Shown here piece by piece: positions 7,730-15,901 of a stretch of 36,126 bases of DNA (positions within the stretch are counted from its first letter, which is position 1; each line of letters opens with the position of its first letter). This stretch comes from a virus. The stretch is taken from positions 1-36,126 of IMG/VR virus record IMGVR_UViG_3300034375_006804; one strand, 5' to 3'. The notes beneath the pieces were generated by a model that made no database searches, was not told the DNA's origin, and worked only from the letters and a program-made list of their open reading frames with translations. A program made the translations under genes and the position numbers.

Positions 7730-9255
7730 GGGAAGCAGTAGTACAGCAATTAGGAGGCACGGCTAGACAAGTTGAAATACCTGTTCCAAATGGAGGGTTA
7801 AATACCCGCGAATCACGTTCTGCTATGCCTTTGTTAGATGCGGTGCAATTTCAAAATGTTATATCTGAACCTGATGGCATATCCTCAAGGTTAGGTTTTG
7901 ATAGTTTTGGTACAGGCATGACTGGCACTGTTAATCATCTATCGGAATATAAGAACGCAACAACGCAACAATTGGTTGTCGGTGCTGGGACTGTTTTATA
8001 TTCGCTAGGAACAGGCGGAGGAACGGCAACAATCGTTAAAACGGGCTTTACAAATACAGACTTTGAAAGTGCTCAATTAAGCGGCTCTATGGTGCTTGTA
8101 AATGGTGCTGATACACCGCAAATATATGACGGTACAAATTCAACTGATGCGTCATACTCAAATGATTTGCACACAGATGGTCCATCTAATGTTGATGGTA
8201 TAAACGTTCATAAATCAAGAATGTATGTTTGGGACACTGATACATCTAATTTTTACTATGGTGCTACAAATGCCATACAAGGGGCTTTTACTAAATTTCC
8301 ATTAAATGAAGTCTCAAAGACTGGTGGAAATCTTTTAATAATGAAATCTATTTCTAGGGATGGTGGAAGCGGGCCAGATGATTATGCAGCGTTTATCCTA
8401 GATACAGGTGAGGTTATAGTTTACCAAGGAAATGACCCTGGTACAGCTGCAAACTGGGCTTTAGTTGGAAGGTACTTTATACCAGCACCAATTAATAAAC
8501 GTTCTGCAATAGAGTTTGCTGGTGATATAATCGTACTTACTAGGCAAGATGTTGTAGCTTTAAGTGATACTATAAACGCCTCTGGTGAGCTTGGTGGTGT
8601 ACTTTTAAAGCCATCAAAATTAGGCGGCGCAATAAGAGAAGCTTTTAACACTTACGGAACAAATAGCGATTGGCAATTGTCGCTTTATAATAATAAAGGG
8701 TGGTTGATTGTTAATGTACCAGAAGTTGATGGCAGTAACTACTTTCAATATGTCACAGTATTTCAAACGCAAGCCCCTAGTTTGTTTACTGGGTGGAACG
8801 CTACTGTATTTGCAAGTTTTAATAACGGCCTGTACTTTGGCGGTGACGGTGTTGTTTATAAGGCTGATAGTGGATTTAGTGATAATGGTAGTAATATAGA
8901 TTGCGTAGCACAACAGGCTTATTCAACCGTTAATATACCAAATATTAAGAATGTCAAAAATCTTACAATAACTTATTTATTTGATGGTACCTCAACTCTT
9001 GGAGCTGAAATAGGCTACGATTATATAGATAAACCAGTAACTAACACGGCACAAAGTGAGCCTATAGGCCCCGACTGGAATACAGCAATATGGGATGAGT
9101 CGCAATGGGCAGGAGCGGCAGCGGCAAGGAATGTTAAATTTAGTGTAGCGGGTACAGGTAGAGCAATATCAACGGTAATACAGTTTAGTATTCAGGGAGC
9201 GCAGTTTAAATGGTTGGGAACGAACATATCGCTAGAAGTTCAGAGAATGGTTTAA
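7726..9255 (+). CDS. Podovirus tail hub / stabilisation protein (P22 gp10-like)
   Basis: A 509-residue, beta-rich protein. The N-terminal signature VPNGGLNTRESRSAMPLLDA (about 19-38), followed by QFQNVISEPDGISSRLGF and later LSEYKNATTQQLVVGAGTVLYSL, matches a widespread podovirus protein predicted to be a beta-propeller hub that closes the head and carries tail fibres. Blade-like repeats continue (FILDTGEVIVYQG, GDIIVLTRQDVVAL). It overlaps the connector gene by 4 bases upstream and the GNAT-like gene by 46 bases downstream. I rely on motif recall for the family. Confidence 0.75.
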   Translation: MREAVVQQLGGTARQVEIPVPNGGLNTRESRSAMPLLDAVQFQNVISEPDGISSRLGFDSFGTGMTGTVNHLSEYKNATTQQLVVGAGTVLYSLGTGGGTATIVKTGFTNTDFESAQLSGSMVLVNGADTPQIYDGTNSTDASYSNDLHTDGPSNVDGINVHKSRMYVWDTDTSNFYYGATNAIQGAFTKFPLNEVSKTGGNLLIMKSISRDGGSGPDDYAAFILDTGEVIVYQGNDPGTAANWALVGRYFIPAPINKRSAIEFAGDIIVLTRQDVVALSDTINASGELGGVLLKPSKLGGAIREAFNTYGTNSDWQLSLYNNKGWLIVNVPEVDGSNYFQYVTVFQTQAPSLFTGWNATVFASFNNGLYFGGDGVVYKADSGFSDNGSNIDCVAQQAYSTVNIPNIKNVKNLTITYLFDGTSTLGAEIGYDYIDKPVTNTAQSEPIGPDWNTAIWDESQWAGAAAARNVKFSVAGTGRAISTVIQFSIQGAQFKWLGTNISLEVQRMV

Positions 9256-9698
9256 ATAACAATTGGTACTGGGGTACAAAACTAAATGAAGCTATCCCAG
9301 ATAGGATAGATTATAGAAAGTGTCAATGTTATGGAATTATAAAGGAGGGCAAGCCCTCAGTTGCGTGGGCTTTTAACAGCTTCTTAATGCACAAGGAAAG
9401 CAATATACAAGAGTTGGAGGCTAGTATTAGTTTGGCAGCTTTTAGAAAAGATTGGAATCCCCTTACAACTATAAAACTAATTTTATCTTTATTTTTCAAA
9501 GATTCTTGTTATAATAGGTTAACCGCAGTGACACACGCAAGCAATCGCCAAGCGGTAAGATTAGTTAAATTGGCTGGTTTTACCCTTGAAGGAATCCTAA
9601 GAAAGCCAGCAGGAATTGAAGATATAATGCAATTTTCTATATTGCGTGAAGATTGGGAGGCGAGCCGATGGGCGACATATTCACACCTGGACCATTAG
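9210..9698 (+). CDS. GNAT-like acetyltransferase in the virion gene cluster
   Basis: A 162-residue protein. The segment from about 104, LTAVTHASNRQAVRLVKLAG, then FTLEGILRKP, is the classic C-terminal half of a GNAT fold (Asn-x-x-Ala followed by a helix and a GF-x-x-EG strand), ending MQFSILREDW. Acetyl-CoA-dependent acetylation of a virion or host protein is possible. Related GNAT-fold proteins, including T7 gp13-type proteins, occur at this position in podoviruses, where they are needed for assembly. The ATG lies inside the previous gene (46-base overlap), and the 3' end overlaps the next gene by 31 bases. Confidence 0.72.
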   Translation: MVGNEHIARSSENGLNNNWYWGTKLNEAIPDRIDYRKCQCYGIIKEGKPSVAWAFNSFLMHKESNIQELEASISLAAFRKDWNPLTTIKLILSLFFKDSCYNRLTAVTHASNRQAVRLVKLAGFTLEGILRKPAGIEDIMQFSILREDWEASRWATYSHLDH

Positions 9699-10780
9699 GA
9701 AAAGCGTTTGGCTTTGGGGATGACCCAGCGCCAGCACCGCAAGCACCAGATACAGGTGCAACCATTGAGCAGCAAAAGCAAGCTACACAGTTATTTCAAA
9801 TCACACCGCAAGGCACGTTAGAATATGGCACCATAGACGAAGAGGGCAACTTCGTACCACGTCCTGATGCGGAAGGCGTAAGAATCACAGAAAGCCCATT
9901 TCAACAGCAATTTAGAGAGCAAAGAGAAGCTGCAGCGTTGGACTTGGTAAGTCAACTGCAAGGAACTCAATTAGGTGGTTTTAGAAGCGCAGCGGATATA
10001 CAGGGCGGATTACAAACACCATTGCTAGGGGATTTTGCAGACGATGCTTTGAGACTAGAGCAAGAAACGTTTGAAGCAGGGCAAAGAAGATTAGCACCAA
10101 TAATAGAGCAAGAGCGTAGAGATTTGGTGCAGAGTTTAGCAGATAGAGGCATCCCATTATCAAGCGAGGCAGCACAAAAAGAATTGACTAGATTTGACCA
10201 GTCAGTTGGCGACAGGCAACAAGACTTAGCGTTTGGTGCTATCGAAGCAGGCAGAGTAGAACAAAACAGGCTAGCTAGTTTATCAGCGGCATTAAGGGGG
10301 CAAGAAGTAAATGAACAACTAGCGTTAGCCAACCTAGAACAACAGCAAAGGGCGCAGCAGTTCGGGGAATTAGGGGCATTGGGTGGCTTCGCCGCTCCTT
10401 TTCAGCCATTCAATGCACCAACAGTTGATGTGGCTAGTATAATTAATCAAGGTTTTGCAAATCAATTGGGGGCATCACAATTTGCACAACAACAGCAAAA
10501 CCAACAGTTGCAATTCATTGGCGATTTGGCAAGTGCAGGTGCTACGGTTGCGGCATTTTCTGATTATAGGTTAAAAGAAAATATTAAGCATGTTGGTAAT
10601 GAAAAAGGATATAATTTATACCACTATAATTACATAGGCAATCCTACTAGATTTAAGGGTGTAATGGCACAAGAAGTAATGAAGGCTACACCAGAAGCGG
10701 TAACGGTAATGGAGAATGGATATTACGGCGTTTACTATGATAAGCTTGGTTTGCAAATGGAGGAAGTAAATGAGAGATAG
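9668..10780 (+). CDS. Putative ejection protein with C-terminal S74-like chaperone domain
   Basis: A 370-residue protein starting at ATG 9668, which is preceded by gggaggcg; an upstream TTG at 9653 is less likely. The body is Gln/Ala/Leu-rich and helical (ALDLVSQLQGTQ, EQQQRAQQFGELGALGGFAAP). The last 73 residues start with SDYRLKENIKHVG at residue 298, the hallmark of the Peptidase_S74 intramolecular chaperone, with YHYNYIGNPTRFKGVMAQEV following. S74 domains normally cap fibres and self-cleave before the Ser. Here it is attached to a protein positioned first of three ejection-type genes. It overlaps its neighbours on both sides. Confidence 0.72.
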   Translation: MGDIFTPGPLGKAFGFGDDPAPAPQAPDTGATIEQQKQATQLFQITPQGTLEYGTIDEEGNFVPRPDAEGVRITESPFQQQFREQREAAALDLVSQLQGTQLGGFRSAADIQGGLQTPLLGDFADDALRLEQETFEAGQRRLAPIIEQERRDLVQSLADRGIPLSSEAAQKELTRFDQSVGDRQQDLAFGAIEAGRVEQNRLASLSAALRGQEVNEQLALANLEQQQRAQQFGELGALGGFAAPFQPFNAPTVDVASIINQGFANQLGASQFAQQQQNQQLQFIGDLASAGATVAAFSDYRLKENIKHVGNEKGYNLYHYNYIGNPTRFKGVMAQEVMKATPEAVTVMENGYYGVYYDKLGLQMEEVNER

Positions 10781-11846
10781 AAATTTCTTAGCTGAGTTTT
10801 TAGCAAGGCAGCAACAACAGCCTCAACAATCTTTTGAGCAACCTACGCAAATTGTAGATGATGAGAATCGCCAATTAATAAGCGCATTACAATCGCAGCC
10901 TAGTAGAATACAAGGCACAGTGCCATTACCAGAGTTAAACACTAGAGAGGCTTTGGCTAGAAATCTATTGCAACAAGCTAATGATAGAAACGCACACCCA
11001 CTTGCAAGGGGCATAGCTGCTTATTTTGGTTCTAAACAGTTGCAAGATATAGGTGCAGAAAAAGGACGTACACAAGAGGCTATAGCAAAAGCCGAAGCAG
11101 AAGCAGAAAGGCTAAAAATAGAGGAAGAAAGAGCCTTTGAGACTGGACTGTTGGAAAGAGAGCAGGAGTTTAAAGCTGAGCAAGCAGACTTTGAGAGAGC
11201 TGAAAGAAGGAAAGAAAGGGCTTTTGATAGGCAGAGGCAATCTACTCTTGATGAAATAAATGCACGTGAACGGCAAAGAAAAGCTGATATAGATGAAAGA
11301 AGATTACAACTTGAAGAACAAAAGGCGCAAGGTGTAATAAGCGAAAAAGAAAAAAAAGCTGAAACCGCTAAGTTAGAGGAGGAGGCTGCTATTGTAGCAG
11401 CGGAGGCAGAGGCCGAAAATACGATACAATTAATTGACGATTTACTAGAGCATCCAGGTTTCAATGCAGCAGTAGGTTTTGGTTTACAGAAACTTCCTTT
11501 TACAGATGCTGGAGATTTAGACAAGCCAGGTGGTGGATTCACAGCAGGTACAGATGCAGCTTCTTTTGCAGAAAGATTAAAACAATTAAAGGGTGGAGCT
11601 TTTTTAACAGCTAGGGAAAGGTTGCGAGGGCAAGGTAATATTACCGACACAGAAAGCAACAGAGCTGAGGCAGCACAGACTAGAATGAGCTTATCACTAT
11701 CTGAAGATGAATTCACAAAGGCAGCAAGAGAGTATCAAGATATTTTACGAAAAGGTTTAAAAAGACAAAAAAACCTAGCAAAGAAAAAGGGAATAACACA
11801 AGATTCCACAGAGCCAAAAAGTATAAAATTTTTAGGGTTTGAGTAA
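10770..11846 (+). CDS. Putative internal/ejection protein, long coiled coil
   Basis: A 358-residue, strongly charged helical protein. Residues about 85-200 form a nearly uninterrupted coiled coil (for example AIAKAEAEAERLKIEEERAF and DRQRQSTLDEINARERQRKA). A conserved-looking C-terminal segment around 250-310 (GGAFLTARERLRGQGNITD) resembles a motif seen in podovirus DNA-transfer proteins. It is the second of three adjacent genes analogous in position to P22 genes 7, 20 and 16, whose products leave the virion with the DNA. SD aggaag lies upstream. The stop overlaps the next start (taatg). Confidence 0.68.
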   Translation: MRDRNFLAEFLARQQQQPQQSFEQPTQIVDDENRQLISALQSQPSRIQGTVPLPELNTREALARNLLQQANDRNAHPLARGIAAYFGSKQLQDIGAEKGRTQEAIAKAEAEAERLKIEEERAFETGLLEREQEFKAEQADFERAERRKERAFDRQRQSTLDEINARERQRKADIDERRLQLEEQKAQGVISEKEKKAETAKLEEEAAIVAAEAEAENTIQLIDDLLEHPGFNAAVGFGLQKLPFTDAGDLDKPGGGFTAGTDAASFAERLKQLKGGAFLTARERLRGQGNITDTESNRAEAAQTRMSLSLSEDEFTKAAREYQDILRKGLKRQKNLAKKKGITQDSTEPKSIKFLGFE

Positions 11847-13837
11847 TGCCAATAGCAAAAGTACAATTACCAGATGGCAGAATAGGGCGTTTTGAAGTGC
11901 CAGAGGGGACTACCCCTGAGCAGGTGACTGCATTTGCATCTAAACAATTTACACCGAAAGAGCAAATCACACAAACAGTAACGCAAGCCCCACTAGAAAC
12001 AGGGCAAGCTTTGACAGAGGTTGCTACAAGGGGGGTTACTTTAGGGTTTGCAGACCCTGCTATTGCGCTGGGGGGTGCGTTAATTGCTAAAGCAATGGGT
12101 GTAGATGATGCTACACTTACAGAGCTAACAGAAGAAGCTACGCAAAGAATGACTGCAAGAAGACAGCAAGCAAGAGAAGAAATGCCTATAACTACGGGAG
12201 CTGTTGAAATAGGTGCTAGTTTACCAGTAGGCGGCGGTGTGTTTAAAGGTGCTCAAGCATTGGCAAGAGGTGCAAATATAGGAAGGGCAGCAACTCCAAC
12301 GGCATTGGCTGCAACAGGAGCGATTGAAGCTGGTGGATTAAGTGAGGCAGAAACAACTGAGGGTATATTAAAAGACGCTGTAACAGGTGCGGTGCTAGCC
12401 CCAGTTGGTGCAAAAGTATTTGAAAAAGCCACTCCTTTTATTGCCAAGAAAGTAACACAATTTGCAGATGGCGTTTCACAACCAGTAAAGACGATTGCAG
12501 AATCTTTATTTAAGGTAAATCCAGTTGTAGTAAAAAACTTTACAGAGTCAGGCGTAAAACCTTCGTTACTAGCGGTAACAGACAGTCCAACTATAAAACG
12601 CTTGGGAAGTATTTTAAATGGTACATTAGGTTCGACATCAGTTGTAACAAATAACATAGATGAAACGCTGCAAGGAATAGAAAGAGGTGTTGCTAGGTTG
12701 GCAAAACAACAAGGAGAGATAACAGGGCAAGAAGCAGGACTTAAAATTCAAGAAGGAATCAGGGGTTTTATAAATAATTTTCAAAATAAGTCTGATCAAC
12801 TATATAATAAATTAGATAATTTTATAAAGCCAGATGATATTGCAGAAGTTGGTAATGCTACAAAGTTATTTGAAGTAAAGTCTGGTGAGTTTGCTAACCA
12901 ACCGCAACTACAAAAAAGATTACAGTCTAATAGAGCTTTTAGTTTAATGTCGGACATAGCGCAAGATGCTGCGGAAGGTGTGTTGCCATACAATGCATTA
13001 AAAGCTTATCGCTCAGAGGTTGGTAAAATTATAAAAGAGGACGTGGTAACAACTGGAGTTGAAAATAAGTTAGCTAAGCAGTTGTATGCTTCCCTAAGTG
13101 AGGATATGAGAAGTACAGCAGCTGCAAAAGGAAAACAAGCGTTACAGGCTTTTGATAAAGCAAATGATTTTTATGCAGATGGTATCAATAAAATAGAAAA
13201 AAATTTAAAAAAATATTTAGGTGATAGGGCAGATGCAGGACAGATATTTAACCAGCTAAAAACATCTTCAAAGGTTGGTGACGTAAAAGCAAGTAAGATA
13301 CTCAGTGCAATTCCTAAAGGCGATAGGGAACTTGTAAGAGATGCTGTAGTGCAAAGTTTTGGCCGAAATAATGAAAATAAATTTAGTGTTGCTAAGTTTA
13401 TAAGCGATTACGAAGCTCTTACGCCAGAAGGAAAATCAATATTGTTTGGTAAACAAAGTGGTGAATACCGCAAAGCATTAGATAAACTTATTGATATAAG
13501 CAAGACTCTTAAAAGTTCGCAAGAGTTTGTAAACACCTCAAGGACAGCTGATAATTTAGGTAATTTTGCGTTAATTGGATTAAGTACCTTTGACCCCGTA
13601 GCAGCTGTAAAAACTGGTGTAGGTGCTAATTTAAGTGCAAGACTTTTGACTAATGAAGATTTTGTTAAAAGTTTAGCAAAAGCAGCAGACCAGCCAATAA
13701 ATCGAGGTACATTTAGAACATTCTTAAAACGCATGGAACAAACTGCAATTAATAACCCAGCAATCAAAGATGACATTTCGCAATATATCGGAATAGTTGG
13801 CGCATACATGGGGCAAGCAATGGGAGAGGATAAATGA
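11846..13837 (+). CDS. Putative ejection / DNA-transfer protein
   Basis: A 663-residue protein. The N-terminal ubiquitin-like module (MPIAKVQLPDGRIGRFEVPE, then GTTPEQVTAFASKQF) is common on phage internal virion proteins. An Ala/Gly-rich segment around 110-185 (GAVEIGASLPVGGGVFKGAQ, ATGAIEAGGLSEAETTEGIL) could insert into membranes. The rest is helical, ending in a region that includes NRGTFRTFLKRMEQTAINNP. As the largest of the three ejection-type genes it is positioned like P22 gp16. Function is inference from position, modules and size. Confidence 0.66.
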   Translation: MPIAKVQLPDGRIGRFEVPEGTTPEQVTAFASKQFTPKEQITQTVTQAPLETGQALTEVATRGVTLGFADPAIALGGALIAKAMGVDDATLTELTEEATQRMTARRQQAREEMPITTGAVEIGASLPVGGGVFKGAQALARGANIGRAATPTALAATGAIEAGGLSEAETTEGILKDAVTGAVLAPVGAKVFEKATPFIAKKVTQFADGVSQPVKTIAESLFKVNPVVVKNFTESGVKPSLLAVTDSPTIKRLGSILNGTLGSTSVVTNNIDETLQGIERGVARLAKQQGEITGQEAGLKIQEGIRGFINNFQNKSDQLYNKLDNFIKPDDIAEVGNATKLFEVKSGEFANQPQLQKRLQSNRAFSLMSDIAQDAAEGVLPYNALKAYRSEVGKIIKEDVVTTGVENKLAKQLYASLSEDMRSTAAAKGKQALQAFDKANDFYADGINKIEKNLKKYLGDRADAGQIFNQLKTSSKVGDVKASKILSAIPKGDRELVRDAVVQSFGRNNENKFSVAKFISDYEALTPEGKSILFGKQSGEYRKALDKLIDISKTLKSSQEFVNTSRTADNLGNFALIGLSTFDPVAAVKTGVGANLSARLLTNEDFVKSLAKAADQPINRGTFRTFLKRMEQTAINNPAIKDDISQYIGIVGAYMGQAMGEDK

Positions 13838-13923
13838 TATTAGCTAATATACTATTATTTGTACTTATTATGGCTTTAATTGAGCCTAAACAAGAAAAAA
13901 AAGCAACATGGAGTGTTGAATAA
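13834..13923 (+). CDS. 29-residue membrane microprotein
   Basis: An ATG at 13834 overlaps the previous stop (atga) and its taa overlaps the next start (taatg), so it is perfectly fitted between two genes. The product has one hydrophobic segment (ILANILLFVLIMALI) followed by a basic tail. It is probably co-translated with the tail genes. No family is recognised; roles in the ejection channel, as a lysis helper, or as a purely coupling ORF are all possible. Confidence 0.55.
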   Translation: MILANILLFVLIMALIEPKQEKKATWSVE

Positions 13924-15047
13924 TGGCAGGATGGAACGGAAGCGGCACATTTACTAAAACCCATAGTTGGGTTGCAGATGCTGCAAACGGTATTAAGATT
14001 CGTGCAGACAGGCACGATGCAAACGATACTGATTTTACAAACGGTATTAATAATTGTATTACAAAAGACGGGCAAAATTCAGCTACTGGCAATTTACCTA
14101 TGAATGGTAATATTCATACTGGTGTAGGCAATGCAACCGCAAGAAATAATTACATTGCGATGGGGCAGTTTCAAGATGGAAGTGGAATTTATATAGCAAC
14201 CACTGGCAGTGCCAATACATACGTTGCAAATTTAAGCCCCTCAGTTACGGCATATGTTGCAGGGCAAAGATTTTTAGTTAATATAAACGCTACTAATACG
14301 GGGGCATCTACCATCAATTTTAACGCCGTTGGTGCAAAAAGTATTGTTAAAAACGGTGCTACTGCATTGCAGGGTGGTGAGTTAGTATCTGGCAGGTTAT
14401 ATACTATTATATATGATGGCACGAACTTTCAAGTTGTTAATCCTACGCCATTACCTGAAATAATATCAGGAGCGCACAGTTCAGCACGAACTAATGAAGT
14501 TCCTTTAGATAGCCAAACATTATCTAAAACAACAAATGGCGATATAACTGGAACACAGTACGAATTACACTATAAATATTTATGGGATAATTTCGCAGAT
14601 GGGCAAGCTCCTGTAGCTGGTGGGCGCGGTGCTTCCGCACAAGCAGACTGGGATGCAGATAAGGCTATTACTACTCCTGATTTTCAAGATAGGGTTGTTA
14701 TGGGCGTTTCGAGTGGTGGTTCAATCACGACAGTAGGAGATACGGCAGGTGCTACAACAGTGGCGAGTACAGGCTCTATAACTGGTAGCGTTTCAAGTCA
14801 TGCATTAACAGAGGCAGAGTTGCCAGCAACGGTAACGTTATCACAATCAAATGTTGGTGATGTAAATAACTCATCCACTGGAAGTGTTAAAATAGCAGCT
14901 TCACAAAGTGGTTCAAGGTCTTTAACTTATCAGGTTGGTTTGGGTTCTGGTGCAGCGCATACGCATGGTAATAGTTTTGCATTTAGTGGCTCTGCAAGTT
15001 CAGTTGTACAAAAGTCAATTGGTTTATATTGGTATTTGAGAGCGTAA
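13923..15047 (+). CDS. Tail fibre / tail collar-like protein
   Basis: A 374-residue virion protein. The N-terminus (THSWVADAANGIKIRADRHD, then FTNGINNCITKDGQ) is the familiar virion-anchoring start of podovirus fibres, followed by beta repeats. The C-terminal part, with HALTEAELPATVTL, GSGAAHTHGNSFAF and the final SIGLYWYLRA, matches tail-collar-type fibre tips that fold as trimers and often bind the host receptor. SD ggag is 8 bases upstream of the ATG. The next gene starts immediately after the stop. Confidence 0.8.
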   Translation: MAGWNGSGTFTKTHSWVADAANGIKIRADRHDANDTDFTNGINNCITKDGQNSATGNLPMNGNIHTGVGNATARNNYIAMGQFQDGSGIYIATTGSANTYVANLSPSVTAYVAGQRFLVNINATNTGASTINFNAVGAKSIVKNGATALQGGELVSGRLYTIIYDGTNFQVVNPTPLPEIISGAHSSARTNEVPLDSQTLSKTTNGDITGTQYELHYKYLWDNFADGQAPVAGGRGASAQADWDADKAITTPDFQDRVVMGVSSGGSITTVGDTAGATTVASTGSITGSVSSHALTEAELPATVTLSQSNVGDVNNSSTGSVKIAASQSGSRSLTYQVGLGSGAAHTHGNSFAFSGSASSVVQKSIGLYWYLRA

Positions 15048-15707
15048 ATGAGTGAAAAGTCAGGTTTATCAGATGTTGTTTTTTCCTATCATGCAGATAG
15101 TTTGGCAGATGGTGCTTCGCTTAGTAGTGGATGGCGAGATGCTGGTGTTTATGAAAAATATCAAATAGATTATGTTGCGAGCGCAAGTGGCCTTACTTTG
15201 GAAACCATTACTAACCCATTTGACCCAGATACAACTACATATCCCGATTTAACAAATTCATTTACATATACAGGAAATATATTTTTTTTAGGCACGTTCC
15301 TAGTGCGTCAACGATTTATTAAAATAAATCTTAAAAATAACACAGGCTCAACTGTAACAAATGTTAGTCTAGATGTTAAACTAATAGCGGAGATGGGTGA
15401 CGGGGCAACTGCTATCCCTTTAAATCACGCTCCAAGCACGTCTGATACATCTATTTTAACGCAAAGCATACTTGCAGGTCAAGGAAGTGGAAGTACATAC
15501 AATAATGTCAAAGTTGGTTCTGATGGTGCTATAAGAACTGCTAGCTATCCGTATGAATATGATTATGTTGACGTTAGTAATCCAACAAATACGCAAGAAG
15601 TATATACTTATAAAACAGGTGGTTCAGGCGGTACTACCGTGGGAACAATAACAATTAATTACACTGACAGCACTAAAGCGGTAATATCTAATTTTGCGAG
15701 GACGTAA
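15048..15707 (+). CDS. Tail appendage protein, beta-rich
   Basis: A 219-residue protein starting on the base after the fibre stop codon. It is low in charge, Ser/Thr/Gly/Tyr-rich and predicted to be mainly beta strand. Segments such as FLVRQRFIKINLKNNTGSTV and YTYKTGGSGGTTVGTITINY are typical of phage structural adaptors between fibre modules. Likely part of the receptor-binding appendage with the flanking fibre genes; no enzyme motif is visible. Confidence 0.68.
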   Translation: MSEKSGLSDVVFSYHADSLADGASLSSGWRDAGVYEKYQIDYVASASGLTLETITNPFDPDTTTYPDLTNSFTYTGNIFFLGTFLVRQRFIKINLKNNTGSTVTNVSLDVKLIAEMGDGATAIPLNHAPSTSDTSILTQSILAGQGSGSTYNNVKVGSDGAIRTASYPYEYDYVDVSNPTNTQEVYTYKTGGSGGTTVGTITINYTDSTKAVISNFART

Positions 15708-15751
15708 TGGCTCTATTTTTATTTTTTATAAATGTGGGTAAGGTGTAAACT

Positions 15752-15901
15752 ATGAATTTTTCAAAATCAGGAAACGTTATTACTCAAACAGGCGGTTCAA
15801 GCTCGAACAGGGACACGCCACAAGATTTAATAAATGCAGGGTTGGCAGGCGTTTCTTCCTCTGTATTGTTAAGTCTAGCGAGGTTATGGAATGTCTTTTA
15901 G
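15752..15901 (+). CDS. 49-residue ORF resembling the N-terminus of the next tail fibre
   Basis: The ORF begins MNFSKSGNVITQTG, closely paralleling MSFSLSGSTITQTG at the start of the following 767-residue protein. After about residue 15 it diverges and it stops inside the first codons of that gene (tag at 15899-15901, next ATG at 15891). It may be a remnant of a replaced fibre gene that kept the virion-binding peptide, or a real small adaptor using the same docking peptide. There is no strong SD (aaggtg is 5 bases upstream). Confidence 0.45.
   Translation: MNFSKSGNVITQTGGSSSNRDTPQDLINAGLAGVSSSVLLSLARLWNVF

Noticed and set aside
11021-11716. 231-codon antisense ORF, Ser/Leu/Cys-rich
   Set aside because: It is antisense to a coiled-coil gene; Glu/Lys/Ala codons read backwards give Ser/Leu-rich frames. 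There is no SD, promoter or coupled neighbour.
13764-14075. Minus-strand ORFs across the start of the tail fibre gene
   Set aside because: No SD or neighbours on that strand; the plus-strand genes here are tightly coupled and convincing.
15707-15748. 13-codon hydrophobic ORF after the 219-residue tail protein
   Set aside because: Coupled start (taatg) but too short for a supported call and no conserved feature; possibly only a re-initiation stretch.
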